A stretch of DNA of 64,000 nucleotides, taken from 55-13 sp964501275. GTDB taxonomy: Bacteria; Armatimonadota; Fimbriimonadia; Fimbriimonadales; Fimbriimonadaceae. The position numbers and the translations under genes are program-made. The notes under the pieces were generated by a model that saw only the letters and a program-made list of their open reading frames with translations, was not told where the DNA came from and ran no database searches. Each line of letters opens with the position of its first letter. Positions within the stretch are counted from its first letter, which is position 1. The stretch covers positions 4,909-68,908 of the forward strand of contig CAZCSP010000021.1 in the NCBI GenBank assembly GCA_964501275.1, in the 5' to 3' direction. Below are positions 7,380 to 15,181 of the stretch, piece after piece.

Positions 7380-7785
7380 TTTTCGATTGCAGAAGGTAAT
7401 GGACTTTCGCGAGGCGATGGAGTCGCTGGCGAAAGACGCCTACCTGGACGCCCGAGCCAAGCGGCTGGAGGCGGAGGCCTTGGTTGCCAATATCGAGACC
7501 CGCCGACAGGAGATCCTGAACGAGCCCTGCGTCAACATCGACGCCCTCCAAGCCATCGACGCCCTGATGATCCGCCTGGACGATGAGGTTCGCGCTCAAG
7601 AGGCGGTGATCAGCGTGCTGTCCGACGAAGAGGCGCATCTCCTCTCCGAGTGGACCCGAGCCAAGCAGGACTATGAGGCCCTGGTCAAGCTCCGTGACAA
7701 GGCCTTGGAGGCCTATCAGAAAGAAGCGGACCTGGAAGAGCAGAAAGAGCTGGATGAATGGGCGACCAGTCGGAGGGCGGCATGA
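7366..7785 (+). CDS. fliJ: FliJ-like flagellar export chaperone
   Basis: A 139-residue protein starting MKKFSFRLQKVMDFRE, the FliJ-type opening (F-x-LQ-x-VLDYRE). The rest is one long charged helical coiled coil (AKRLEAEALVANIETRRQEIL, LVKLRDKALEAYQKEADLEEQKELDEW). FliJ works as a stalk in the FliI ring and escorts export substrates. Sequence conservation in this family is weak, so the call rests on the N-terminal motif, the coiled coil and the position after fliI. It overlaps fliI by 14 bases, and its stop overlaps the next start (ATGA). Confidence 0.8.
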   Translation: MKKFSFRLQKVMDFREAMESLAKDAYLDARAKRLEAEALVANIETRRQEILNEPCVNIDALQAIDALMIRLDDEVRAQEAVISVLSDEEAHLLSEWTRAKQDYEALVKLRDKALEAYQKEADLEEQKELDEWATSRRAA

Positions 7786-8375
7786 CGATGCGACCCATGG
7801 GGCCATCCGCGATGATGGCGAAGATTCAGGAACTGCGAGCCCAGTTCGAGCCCCCTCAGCCGACGGTTCCGTTCCAACTCTCTTCCCGCCCTTCTCCCCT
7901 ATCCGGCAACATCACCTCGGAAGGGTCTTACCCGCCCTTCGATCCTTTTGGCGGAGGAGCCGAGGTGAGGTCCACGATGACTGCGTCGATGCTCGCCCCC
8001 CTGATCCAACGGGCCGCCCAAAAGCACGACGTGGACCCCGACCTGTTGGACGCGTTAGTTCAAGCCGAAAGCAACTACAACCCCGGCGCGGTTTCCCGAA
8101 TGCGGGCGATCGGACTCACCCAATTGATGCCGGGCACTGCCCAGGAACTCGGCGTCACCAACCCCTTCGACCCCGTGCAAAACCTGAACGGAGGCGCGAA
8201 GTACCTCTCGCAAATGATCAAGCAGTTCGACGGCGACCTATCCCTGGCTCTGGCGGCCTACAATGCGGGTCCGGGCGCGGTGCGCAAGCATGGCGGCATC
8301 CCTCCCTTTGACGAGACCCGCGACTATGTGGACAGGGTACTGAAGCTCTATGAGGCCAAGGCGGGCGGACGATGA
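7782..8375 (+). CDS. Lytic transglycosylase (SLT domain), flagellum-associated
   Basis: The product of about 197 residues ends in a soluble lytic transglycosylase domain: DPDLLDALVQAESNYNP (catalytic Glu in AES, near residue 95), AIGLTQLMPGTAQELGV, then LALAAYNAGPGAV. It cleaves peptidoglycan between MurNAc and GlcNAc, and in this setting would open the wall for the growing rod, the role played elsewhere by FlgJ. The N-terminal 65 residues are Pro- and Met-rich with no clear signal peptide, so it may be exported by the flagellar system itself. ATG 7782 overlaps the fliJ stop; an in-frame ATG at 7758 is the alternative. Confidence 0.85.
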   Translation: MTMRPMGPSAMMAKIQELRAQFEPPQPTVPFQLSSRPSPLSGNITSEGSYPPFDPFGGGAEVRSTMTASMLAPLIQRAAQKHDVDPDLLDALVQAESNYNPGAVSRMRAIGLTQLMPGTAQELGVTNPFDPVQNLNGGAKYLSQMIKQFDGDLSLALAAYNAGPGAVRKHGGIPPFDETRDYVDRVLKLYEAKAGGR

Positions 8376-8839
8376 AGAAGTTGATCATCATCCTGATTCC
8401 CATCATCCTCCTGGGCACCGGTGCGGGCCTGGCCCTGACCGGCATCATCAAGATTCCCGGCATCACCCCAAAGGCCAAAACCAAAGCCACCCACCTCTAC
8501 ACCGAGACGCCCGACCCCAAGGTCGCCGAAAAGAAACCCGATCCACCGGCACCACCACCGAAGAAGCCCACTCCCAAACCGCCCAAAGTAGATGCCTCGG
8601 TCCTAGTAGAGAACCAGCCGGAAGTCGGCCAAAAGAAGCTCGCCAAGCTTTGGAACGAGATCGAGACGCCAGCGCTGTCCGCAATGGTCAAAGATTGGAA
8701 AGACCCCGAACTGGCAGGCATCCTCATCAAAATGGACGCCGCCAAAGTAGCCGAACTCCTCACCGCCCTCGACCCCAAACGAGCCTCGGCAATCAGCCGG
8801 GAGTTACAGAAGCAGGCGTCGATAGTAGCGAAACTGTAG
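8372..8839 (+). CDS. MotE-like flagellar chaperone/membrane protein
   Basis: A 155-residue protein with one N-terminal membrane segment (residues 3-27), a Pro/Lys-rich linker (48-72) and a C-terminal domain (LAKLWNEIETPALSAMVKDW, LAGILIKMDAAKVAELLTAL, KRASAISRELQ). The C-terminal part resembles the MgtE-N-like fold of MotE, the periplasmic chaperone for the stator protein MotC, and of FlbB-type proteins. MotA and MotB are not in the window. The start overlaps the transglycosylase stop (ATGA), and it is the last gene of the operon. Family assignment is moderate. Confidence 0.65.
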   Translation: MKKLIIILIPIILLGTGAGLALTGIIKIPGITPKAKTKATHLYTETPDPKVAEKKPDPPAPPPKKPTPKPPKVDASVLVENQPEVGQKKLAKLWNEIETPALSAMVKDWKDPELAGILIKMDAAKVAELLTALDPKRASAISRELQKQASIVAKL

Positions 8840-9282
8840 GCCCTGGATGGTTCGGGGTTGTTGCATGGCACACCACCAACCCTTTGCGACCTTTGCGTCT
8901 TTAGGTGAGTTCAAAAGGTTCTCGCCAAGACGCTAAGCCCGCAAAGAGTCGCAAGGCAACGCACACCATGAAGCACCCCGATCGTGCCAGAGTTCCTGCC
9001 GTTTATCGGAATACTGAGAGTTTTTGCCACAACGACACGACGTCACAACGGACGCGGTTCCCATAAACAACATCGCAGTGCGAGGGCCAACTTCGTTGTG
9101 CCGCTGTGTCGTTGTGGTTCCTTCCAATACCCGACTCCTGCTGAGCCACGGCTCTACAGGGTTGCGGCGAGACGCGCCTGCCAACGCAAAAAGTTCGCGA
9201 TTGGCGTGAGTTTCTAAAAAATCCCGTCATTTGGGAATCCCGATGGTGGACAATAAACGTATCACGTTTACGGGGAAACAAA
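8840..9282. repeat. Gene-free stretch with two word-periodic foldbacks
   Basis: No convincing gene is seen in these 443 bases. The first foldback has TTTGCGAC / TTTGCGTC words at 8880-8901 and their complements (GACGCTAAG, GCAAAGAGTCGC) at 8930-8956. The second has CACAACGA / CACGACGT octamers at 9028-9050 opposite CGTTGTGC / CGCTGTGT octamers at 9094-9118. The TTTGCGA words recur at the right end of the window (63980-64000). The two foldbacks use different words but the same architecture. Confidence 0.65.
9254..9270. promoter_or_regulatory. Small palindrome before pyrF, possible operator
   Basis: TAAACGT at 9254-9260 is repeated in inverted form (ACGTTTA) at 9264-9270 with a 3-base centre, ending 12 bases before the GTG start of pyrF. 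It could be an operator or a small RNA hairpin. No regulator is known from the sequence. Confidence 0.35.
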
Positions 9283-9993
9283 GTGGTTAAAAAGGTTATC
9301 TGCGCGCTGGACACTCACGACTTGGACGAGGCGATCCGCATGGTCAAGCGGCTCGCCCCCCATGTTGGAGCCTTCAAGGTCGGACACGGATTGACCTTGC
9401 CATACGGGCTGGACGTGCTGGACCGATTGCGAGACGCAGGCGCGAGCCGCATTTTCCTCGACCTCAAGTTCCACGACATCCCCAATTCGGTCGCTATCGC
9501 GGTCGGGGAGGCGGCTAGGCGTGGAGTCTGGATGATGACCCTGCATATTGCCGGAGGCCCCGCGATGCTAGCGGCATCCGTCGCAGAAGCCCGAGAATGG
9601 TCGGAGGGTGCGGGTCCACTCTTGGTCGGAGTCTCCGTCCTGACCTCCCTCGACCAGCACGTCCTCACCGACCACTTGGGCGTCAACCGAACCATAGAGG
9701 AGCACATGGTCTACCTTTCCCGTCTGGCGGTGGACATGGACCTGGACGGCGTCGTTTGCTCCCCCCATGAAGTCAAAGCTATCCGAGCCGCGATCCCCCA
9801 CGACCGTTGCATCGTCACCCCCGGCATCCGCGTTTCCGATGGAGACATTCACGACCAGAAGCGAGTCGGCACCGCGACCCAAGTCCTGGCCGACGGCGCC
9901 GATTACCTGGTGATCGGACGCGCCTTGTCCAACTGCGAGAATCCCGAAGAGACCTTGGCCAAACTGGGTTTTGAAGGCGCGGGGGCGGCTTAG
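9283..9993 (+). CDS. pyrF: Orotidine 5'-phosphate decarboxylase
   Basis: PyrF decarboxylates OMP to UMP, the last step of de novo pyrimidine synthesis, in the cytoplasm. The 236-residue TIM barrel has the catalytic array D60-x-K62-x-x-D65 in FLDLKFHDIPNSV, the N-terminal ICALDT strand and the C-terminal phosphate-binding strands (VTPGIR, YLVIGRAL). Length and motifs are those of the type 1 family. The apparent start is GTG 9283, preceded by a GGGG stretch. It stands alone; no other pyr genes are nearby. Confidence 0.95.
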   Translation: MVKKVICALDTHDLDEAIRMVKRLAPHVGAFKVGHGLTLPYGLDVLDRLRDAGASRIFLDLKFHDIPNSVAIAVGEAARRGVWMMTLHIAGGPAMLAASVAEAREWSEGAGPLLVGVSVLTSLDQHVLTDHLGVNRTIEEHMVYLSRLAVDMDLDGVVCSPHEVKAIRAAIPHDRCIVTPGIRVSDGDIHDQKRVGTATQVLADGADYLVIGRALSNCENPEETLAKLGFEGAGAA

Positions 9994-10108
9994 GGCTGGG
10001 CTTTTGGCGGTAGGCTTTGGGTCTGGGGATTGGACGTAGATCGATAGGACTTATATGACCCATTGGTCCTATTCCCCCGCCAACCTGACAACCAAAGCCT
10101 GACGCCCA
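9994..10108. repeat. Heptamer-word foldback between pyrF and mutY
   Basis: The left arm at 9994-10035 reads as 7-mers such as GGGCTGG, GCTTTTG, GCGGTAG, GCTTTGG. The right arm at 10080-10108 reads as CCAACCT, GACAACC, AAAGCCT, GACGCCC. The loop region (10043-10078) contains a GGACTTATATGACC / GGTCCTATTCCCC word pair related to the centre of the 5902-6055 foldback. Confidence 0.65.
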
Positions 10109-11140
10109 ATGCCCTCCCTCCACGCCCCGCTCCTTGCCTGGTTCGACGTTCATCAGCGCGACCTGCCTTGGCGGCGCACCAAGGACCCTTATGCCATCTG
10201 GGTCAGCGAGATCATGCTTCAGCAGACCCAAGTCGCCACCGTGATCCCCTACTATGAGCGCTGGATGGTCCGTTTCCCCGACATCCAAGCCTTGGCCGCC
10301 GCAAGCGAGGAAGAGGTGCTATCCCTCTGGCAAGGCTTGGGCTACTACCGCCGAGCCAAGCAACTCCGAGCCGGAGCCCAATCTCTCACCCAATCCAGCA
10401 ATCCAACTCCCTCCTCCCCCCAATCGAGGAATCGAGGAACCGAGGAATCGAAAATCCCCTCCCTCCTCGCGGTTCCCGGCATCGGCCCCTACACCGCCGG
10501 GGCCATCGCTTCCATCGCCTTCAACGAGCCTGTCCCCTTGGTCGATGGGAATGTCGAGCGCGTCTATGCCCGACTGAACAACGACGCCTCCGCTGGTTCC
10601 GCCCTGAAGAAAGCGGCCTGGCAATGGGCGGAAACGAACGTTCATCCAGACCGCCCCGGCGACTGGAACCAGGCGCTGATGGAGTTGGGCGCGACCGTCT
10701 GCAAGCCGACCGACCCGCTCTGCCCAACCTGCCCGGTCGCCACCGAATGCCAAGCCTTCCAAGCCGGAACCCAAAAACGCCTCCCCACCCCTGCCGCCAA
10801 ACCAAAGATCATCCCCCTGGTCCACCACGTTTGGATTCCGGTGTGCGCGGGGCGGTATGGCCTTCGTCACATTCCCCACGGCCAGTGGTGGGCCGGAATG
10901 TGGGAATTCCCTCGCTCAGAACGCCTGGACGACCTGGAAGCCAGTTTCCCCGACGCTTGGCCCCAAGCCGCCGGATCCTTTCGCCACACTGTCACCTGCC
11001 ACCGAATCCAAGTTCACGTTTCGGTGCTCCGGCTTGAAGAGGAAACGACAAACCTCACCTGGATCTCCCAAACTCAACTAAAAACACTCCCCCTCCCCGC
11101 TCCCCAAAGAAAGGCCCTTAAGATTGCCCACCTCGGATGA
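10109..11140 (+). CDS. mutY: A/G-specific adenine glycosylase MutY
   Basis: MutY removes adenine mispaired with 8-oxoguanine. The 343-residue protein has catalytic Glu34 in SEIMLQQTQVATVIPYY, the helix-hairpin-helix LLAVPGIGPYTAGAI, the catalytic Asp146 in VDGNVERVYAR, and the [4Fe-4S] cysteines C198, C205, C208 and C214 (C-x6-C-x2-C-x5-C). A C-terminal NUDIX-like 8-oxoG recognition domain follows. Residues 92-114 are an extra Ser/Pro/Arg-rich segment before the HhH. It is encoded by octamer-word repeats at about 10383-10450, indicating repeat DNA captured in frame. Confidence 0.95.
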   Translation: MPSLHAPLLAWFDVHQRDLPWRRTKDPYAIWVSEIMLQQTQVATVIPYYERWMVRFPDIQALAAASEEEVLSLWQGLGYYRRAKQLRAGAQSLTQSSNPTPSSPQSRNRGTEESKIPSLLAVPGIGPYTAGAIASIAFNEPVPLVDGNVERVYARLNNDASAGSALKKAAWQWAETNVHPDRPGDWNQALMELGATVCKPTDPLCPTCPVATECQAFQAGTQKRLPTPAAKPKIIPLVHHVWIPVCAGRYGLRHIPHGQWWAGMWEFPRSERLDDLEASFPDAWPQAAGSFRHTVTCHRIQVHVSVLRLEEETTNLTWISQTQLKTLPLPAPQRKALKIAHLG

Positions 11141-11159
11141 GCGACGCCTGATCTCGCTC

Positions 11160-11520
11160 ACAGCTTCCAGCAGTTCGCGTTCCATCCCGAAGGGATCATG
11201 CTCGACAGCGAAGGGTCAGGCGAAGCCGCCACCCTGGTACTTGCCACCCAATTACCCCAATCCCAACGGGATTGCACCCTACAATCTTGTAGTTTGGTGC
11301 AACCCTTTCAGGGTAGGGGAGGTTTGGGCGGCGTTTACCAGGGTAGCGCGGCCTTGGTTCTGAGGAAGGAGAACACCTGAGGCATACGGGACCGCGCGAC
11401 CCTTCGCTGTCGAGCCAAACCCCTTCGGGGTGAACCCAGAACGGAAGCCTCAAAAGATGCCAAGCGCAACATGAAGGTTGACACACTACTTCCCAACCTA
11501 CGATTCCACTGCTGACGCCC
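11160..11520. repeat. Large structured foldback element between mutY and the HD-GYP gene
   Basis: No gene is seen here. Nested inverted repeats occupy most of the 395-base gap. CTCGACAGCGAAGGGTC (11201-11217) pairs exactly with 11398-11414, and ACCCTGGTA (11231-11239) pairs with 11336-11344. Small palindromes sit at 11184-11196 (ATCCCGAAGGGAT), 11258-11274 (CAATCCCAACGGGATTG) and 11419-11431 (ACCCCTTCGGGGT). The 17-base CAATCCCAACGGGATTG word is also found twice next to the Y1 transposase at 50443 and 50707, which links the two elements. Confidence 0.7.
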
Positions 11521-11535
11521 CGGCAATGCCGCCCC

Positions 11536-12933
11536 TTAAGCCGCTTCTTTCCACTCCACCAACGGCCCTTCCCCTTCGGCTTCCATCTCCTGGATAACCG
11601 AATCGATCACGCAATTGAACGCCTCAACGACCACCGGATCGAAGTGGGTTCCGGCGTCTTTATTGATTACCGAAGCCGCCTTCTCATGCGACCAGGCGCC
11701 CCGGTAGGAGCGGGTAGACGTGAGGGCATCGTAAACGTCGGCAACGGCCATAATTCGGGCGCTGAGCGGAATGTTCTCGCCGCTTAGCCCCTCTGGATAG
11801 CCGGTGCCATCCCACTTCTCATGGTGGTACTTCACCACTGGCAGCACCGGCCAGGGAAACTCGACCGGCTCCAAGATCGCCGCCCCGATCTCGGGATGCA
11901 TCTTGATCTGGGCGAACTCCTCGTCGGTCAGGCGGTCGGGCTTCTGCAGGACGTACTCGGGCACGCCGAGCTTGCCGATATCGTGGAGCAGGGCGCCCGT
12001 ATTCACCGCCTCCAGGTCGCCGCCCGTCAGCCCCATCTCCTTGGCGATGGCGACCGCATAACGCTGAACGCGGAGAATGTGCTGGTGGGTGTACTGGTCC
12101 TTCGCGTCGATCGCCAGCGCCAGACTCTTTATGGTCGCCAGATAGAGGTCGGCCAACTGCTCTTGCCTCTGGCTCATCTCCTCCGCATGGCGAATCTTCT
12201 CCTCCGTCCGAGAGGTGTAAACCGCATAAGACTGATACGTCAGGTAGGCGACGGGAGCCACGAAGAGCAGGATATAGCCAAAGTTATTGCCAAAAAGCAC
12301 CATCGAAAGCCCACTGACACAGGCTCCCGCAAAGTAGCTCGGCGCGGTCCAAAGGAAGGTCTCCTTCCAAACCTTCGTCGGCTTCTGGTCCGAGCAGAGG
12401 CCGATAATGACGGACACGCCTCCGGTGTTCACCGCATAGAAAACCAGCGTCGCCCCGGTGATCGCGATAAAGGTCTCGACTGGCCGCATCTCCAACGTCC
12501 ACCCGTTGAGGAACAGGTAAGCGATGCTCCCGATGAACGCCTCCAGTGCACTCAAGGAAACGTTGAATAACATCTGGTAGGTTGGCTGGCGCTTGGGATA
12601 GAGGCAACCCGAGAGACAGGAGAGCGCGCAGAGGGTAAAGGCCCCAGTCGGGCCAAATCGGAGCATCCCCGCAAAGGTAATGACGAAGCCAAGCGACATG
12701 GAAACCGCGTCGTCGTTCCCGATGTGGCGGATGAGCGTGATCTTCTTCCCGCCCATGAAGAGGGCGATGAGAAGGAACACCACGATCTCCACACTCGTCC
12801 CCTTGGACCCCGGCCATTGGACGAACATAACCGCCCAAGCCGCCGCCAACCCCAGCAGAACCACGCCACACAGGTAGACCTGCGCCTTTCTCGGAAGACC
12901 AGAAAACCCCATCCCGCACAGGGGTTGTTCCAT
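11536..12933 (-). CDS. Membrane-bound HD-GYP domain protein, probable c-di-GMP phosphodiesterase
   Basis: A 465-residue protein. Residues 1-240 contain about seven or eight hydrophobic segments forming a membrane sensor. A short helical linker (250-275) leads to an HD-GYP domain. The metal site includes H317-D318 in LLHDIGKLG and the family motif HHEKWDGTGYP (GYP at 378-380), followed by ARIMAVADVYDALTS. HD-GYP enzymes hydrolyse cyclic di-GMP to pGpG or GMP, often controlling motility and biofilm. The upstream region carries three TCATGTCGAT boxes. Confidence 0.9.
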   Translation of the reverse strand: MEQPLCGMGFSGLPRKAQVYLCGVVLLGLAAAWAVMFVQWPGSKGTSVEIVVFLLIALFMGGKKITLIRHIGNDDAVSMSLGFVITFAGMLRFGPTGAFTLCALSCLSGCLYPKRQPTYQMLFNVSLSALEAFIGSIAYLFLNGWTLEMRPVETFIAITGATLVFYAVNTGGVSVIIGLCSDQKPTKVWKETFLWTAPSYFAGACVSGLSMVLFGNNFGYILLFVAPVAYLTYQSYAVYTSRTEEKIRHAEEMSQRQEQLADLYLATIKSLALAIDAKDQYTHQHILRVQRYAVAIAKEMGLTGGDLEAVNTGALLHDIGKLGVPEYVLQKPDRLTDEEFAQIKMHPEIGAAILEPVEFPWPVLPVVKYHHEKWDGTGYPEGLSGENIPLSARIMAVADVYDALTSTRSYRGAWSHEKAASVINKDAGTHFDPVVVEAFNCVIDSVIQEMEAEGEGPLVEWKEAA

Positions 12934-12960
12934 GTTTTGGGGCGTTGCCCAAGCTGTTTG

Positions 12961-13011
12961 TCATGTCGATGAAATGGGATTTGATCGACATGAGAAGCTT
13001 GTCATGTCGAT
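12961..13011. promoter_or_regulatory. Three TCATGTCGAT boxes upstream of the HD-GYP gene, candidate operator
   Basis: TCATGTCGAT occurs at 12961-12970, inverted at 12984-12993, and direct again at 13002-13011. The first pair is a perfect 10-bp inverted repeat with a 13-base centre. They end about 30-80 bases upstream of the HD-GYP ATG. The rest of 12934-13200 shows nothing recognisable. The arrangement is typical of a transcription-factor site, but the factor is unknown. Confidence 0.5.
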
Positions 13012-13200
13012 TGGGACGGCGTTTCGGCATTGAGGCGTTGCGGATTAAAAGGGTCGAAACCAGCCATCCAGCAATCAACCAGCGTGAACGGCAAGTTTTC
13101 GAACTGGCCCCGGTCGCGTTTTTCGAAAATTTGAACCTGAGAATCCGTAGCTTGAAAACTGCCGCTATGTCACATCCTCATCCAGATAAACCCGTTTCAT

Positions 13201-13429
13201 TCAGGCGGCCTTAAGCCGAGTTTCGATCCCATCCAGGCCCAAACCCAAGACGGCTTCGAGTCTTTCGCGACCTATCTGCGGAAAGGCTTCGTTGAAGTCG
13301 TCGATAGACTTCCCCGCCTGTAGGCCCTGGAAGAACTGGGCAACGGGAATACGGGTCCCGTAGAAGCAGACATCGCCGCTGTGTCGCTCCGGATCCTGCC
13401 AAATCAGTTGCCGTACATCATGAGCCATA
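13201..13429 (-). CDS. DUF433 family antitoxin-like protein
   Basis: From ATG 13429 the product is 75 residues: MAHDVRQLIWQDPERHSGDVCFYGTRIPV, then FFQGLQAGKSIDDFNEAFPQIGRERLEAVL. The pattern xPxxxxGxxxxxGTRIPV, then L-x-x-G-x-S/T-x-x-x-F-x-x-x-x-P, is that of DUF433 (VapB45-like antitoxins). A longer ORF begins at 13488, but the extra 20 residues do not resemble the family. No PIN or DUF5615 toxin gene is adjacent, so it appears solitary. It lies downstream of the transporter/pterin operon on the same strand, 56 bases from it. Confidence 0.75.
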
Positions 13430-13484
13430 ACCCTATTTTGACAATAGCATGGTCTATGCCCCAAAGCCCAAAATCGCAAAGCCG

Positions 13485-14315
13485 TCAAGCCGAAATGCCG
13501 TCCGCCCTCACTTCAAACATATTCCGCGCTGTCTCCCAAAGCCGGACGCGGTGTAGTCGCGCCGGGACGCGGCCTTTGAGGCGGCTAAAAATCTCCTGAG
13601 TAACGATCTCAGTGGTAGTGGGACGCCCCTCGAACTCCGGCAGGTCTTCGTTCAGATTTTTGTGGTCATACCTATCCACAACCTCGGTGTGAACCACCTC
13701 GTCCAAGGTTCCTAGGTCGGCCATCATCCCGCTCCGTGGGTCGGGTTGGCCTTCGATAGTCACCTCCAGGACGTAGTTGTGCCCATGCCCGGCTGGATTG
13801 TTGCACTTGCCGAAGAGAGCCACGTTCTCCTCGTCGCTCATCGAGGGGCTGTGCAGGCGGTGGGAGGCGGCGAATTCGTAGGTTCGAGTGAGGGTCATTT
13901 TCGTGTCCAGTTCCCCATAGAGGGTCGGCATCTCTTCGAGTCGGAGTCCAATAAAGGCGCATTCGGGAGGGAGGTTTCCTTGCAAGTCGTCGCGGATATA
14001 GAGCATCAGGTTCTCCAGCGAGGGAGCGCGATCTTCGAACGCCTCGATCTCGTCGTTGATGCTCCGCTGATCGAACTGGCTGACAATCCGCTCTTTCAGA
14101 ACATCGTCGATCCGCTTGATGTTCACAACCATGCCGGTAACGGGGTCGGTCTTCCCCTCCACTGTGACATCCAACACAAAATTGTGGCCATGGTTAAAAC
14201 GGCTGGCCCAGGGACCGAATATCTCGCGATTCTCCCCGGCGGAAAGGTGCGGGAACCAGTAGCGATGCCCGCTTGAAAACGTCACCCGCCTTGTCATTCG
14301 GACCAAATCGCTCAT
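13485..14315 (-). CDS. Tandem-domain 6-pyruvoyl-tetrahydropterin synthase / QueD family protein
   Basis: The 276-residue protein is two PTPS/QueD domains in tandem (about 1-138 and 139-276). Domain 1 has SSGHRYW and HGHNF; domain 2 has ASHRLH, GKCNNPAGHGHNY and the late ETARNMFEV. Both keep zinc-binding histidines. Domain 2 keeps the catalytic-type Cys (GKCNN), while domain 1 has GPWASRFN at that place and appears to lack it. Family enzymes act on 7,8-dihydroneopterin triphosphate, making 6-pyruvoyl-tetrahydropterin or 6-carboxy-tetrahydropterin (queuosine pathway). Its ATG overlaps the stop of the upstream permease, so it is coupled to a nucleoside-type ABC importer. Confidence 0.88.
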   Translation of the reverse strand: MSDLVRMTRRVTFSSGHRYWFPHLSAGENREIFGPWASRFNHGHNFVLDVTVEGKTDPVTGMVVNIKRIDDVLKERIVSQFDQRSINDEIEAFEDRAPSLENLMLYIRDDLQGNLPPECAFIGLRLEEMPTLYGELDTKMTLTRTYEFAASHRLHSPSMSDEENVALFGKCNNPAGHGHNYVLEVTIEGQPDPRSGMMADLGTLDEVVHTEVVDRYDHKNLNEDLPEFEGRPTTTEIVTQEIFSRLKGRVPARLHRVRLWETARNMFEVRADGISA

Positions 14316-15181
14316 GTCTCCTTCTCATACGGTCGTCCAAGTGCCTTCGGCGCAACCGTCCCAGACCCTACGAATACCAGAACCAGCAAAGCCAAAACAT
14401 AGGGCAGGGCCAGCCAAAGCTGAGAAGGAACCTGAACGCCCAGCACCGCCCGCCCCTGAAGGCTGTATTGCAGGGACTGGGCAAACCCCAGGAGCAAGGC
14501 GGCAAAGGCGACGTAGACCGGGTGCCAGCGTCCAAAGGTCACGAGCGCGATGGCAAGGAACCCCCGTCCCGCGGTCATCCCCTCAGCAAAGGTTCCGGCA
14601 ACGCCGAGGGCCAAGTGGGCTCCCCCTAATCCGGCGAGGGCTCCTCCGATCATGAGAGCCGCCAGCCTTACCTTGGCCACCGAGAACCCTGACGCCTCTA
14701 CCGCACTGGGGTACTCGCCACAAGCCCGCGCCGCCAAGCCCCACTTGGTGCGCATCAGGAGGAACCAGATGCAGGGAATGAAGGCAAAGGCAAGGAGGGT
14801 AAGAAGGTCGATGCCTAGGAGTCTGGGCATATCGGGACTGCTCAGGAGTTGGCCGGACTGACCGTAGATTCGCCGGAATCCGAGACCCGTGACGCCAAGG
14901 GCGAGGAAGTTGATCGCCGTGCCGACGACGACCTGGTCCGAGCCAAGCTTCACTGTGAAAACCCCGGAAAGAAGAGAGATGGCGACCCCAATCGTGGCGG
15001 CGAGCGCGAAGCCAAAGGCCAGGCTCCCGGTTCGCGACGCGATGAGGAACCCGAAGAAAGCCCCGAAGAGCATCGTTCCTTCGATGCCGATATTCAGCAC
15101 GCCACTTCTCTGTCCCACCGCCTCGCCCAAGGCCGCCAGGATCAGGGGGGTCGAGACCACCAGCAGGAAGGCCCAATCCAT
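14312..15181 (-). CDS. BMP-type nucleoside ABC transporter permease, second subunit
   Basis: From ATG 15181 the product is 289 residues, with about nine hydrophobic segments. It has the family-typical start LAALGEAVGQRSGVLNIGIEGTMLFGAFFGF and the EAA-like LMRTKWGLAARACGEYPSAVEASGFSV. This is the YufQ/NupC-like second permease of importers that work with BMP-family lipoproteins and carry purine or pyrimidine nucleosides. The ATG overlaps the stop of the first permease by one base (TGATG). A longer in-frame start at 15220 is unlikely because it lies inside the upstream gene. Confidence 0.88.
   Translation of the reverse strand: MDWAFLLVVSTPLILAALGEAVGQRSGVLNIGIEGTMLFGAFFGFLIASRTGSLAFGFALAATIGVAISLLSGVFTVKLGSDQVVVGTAINFLALGVTGLGFRRIYGQSGQLLSSPDMPRLLGIDLLTLLAFAFIPCIWFLLMRTKWGLAARACGEYPSAVEASGFSVAKVRLAALMIGGALAGLGGAHLALGVAGTFAEGMTAGRGFLAIALVTFGRWHPVYVAFAALLLGFAQSLQYSLQGRAVLGVQVPSQLWLALPYVLALLVLVFVGSGTVAPKALGRPYEKET

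Noticed and set aside
13201..13429. DUF433 plus toxin module
   Set aside because: No PIN or DUF5615 toxin gene lies next to it on either side.
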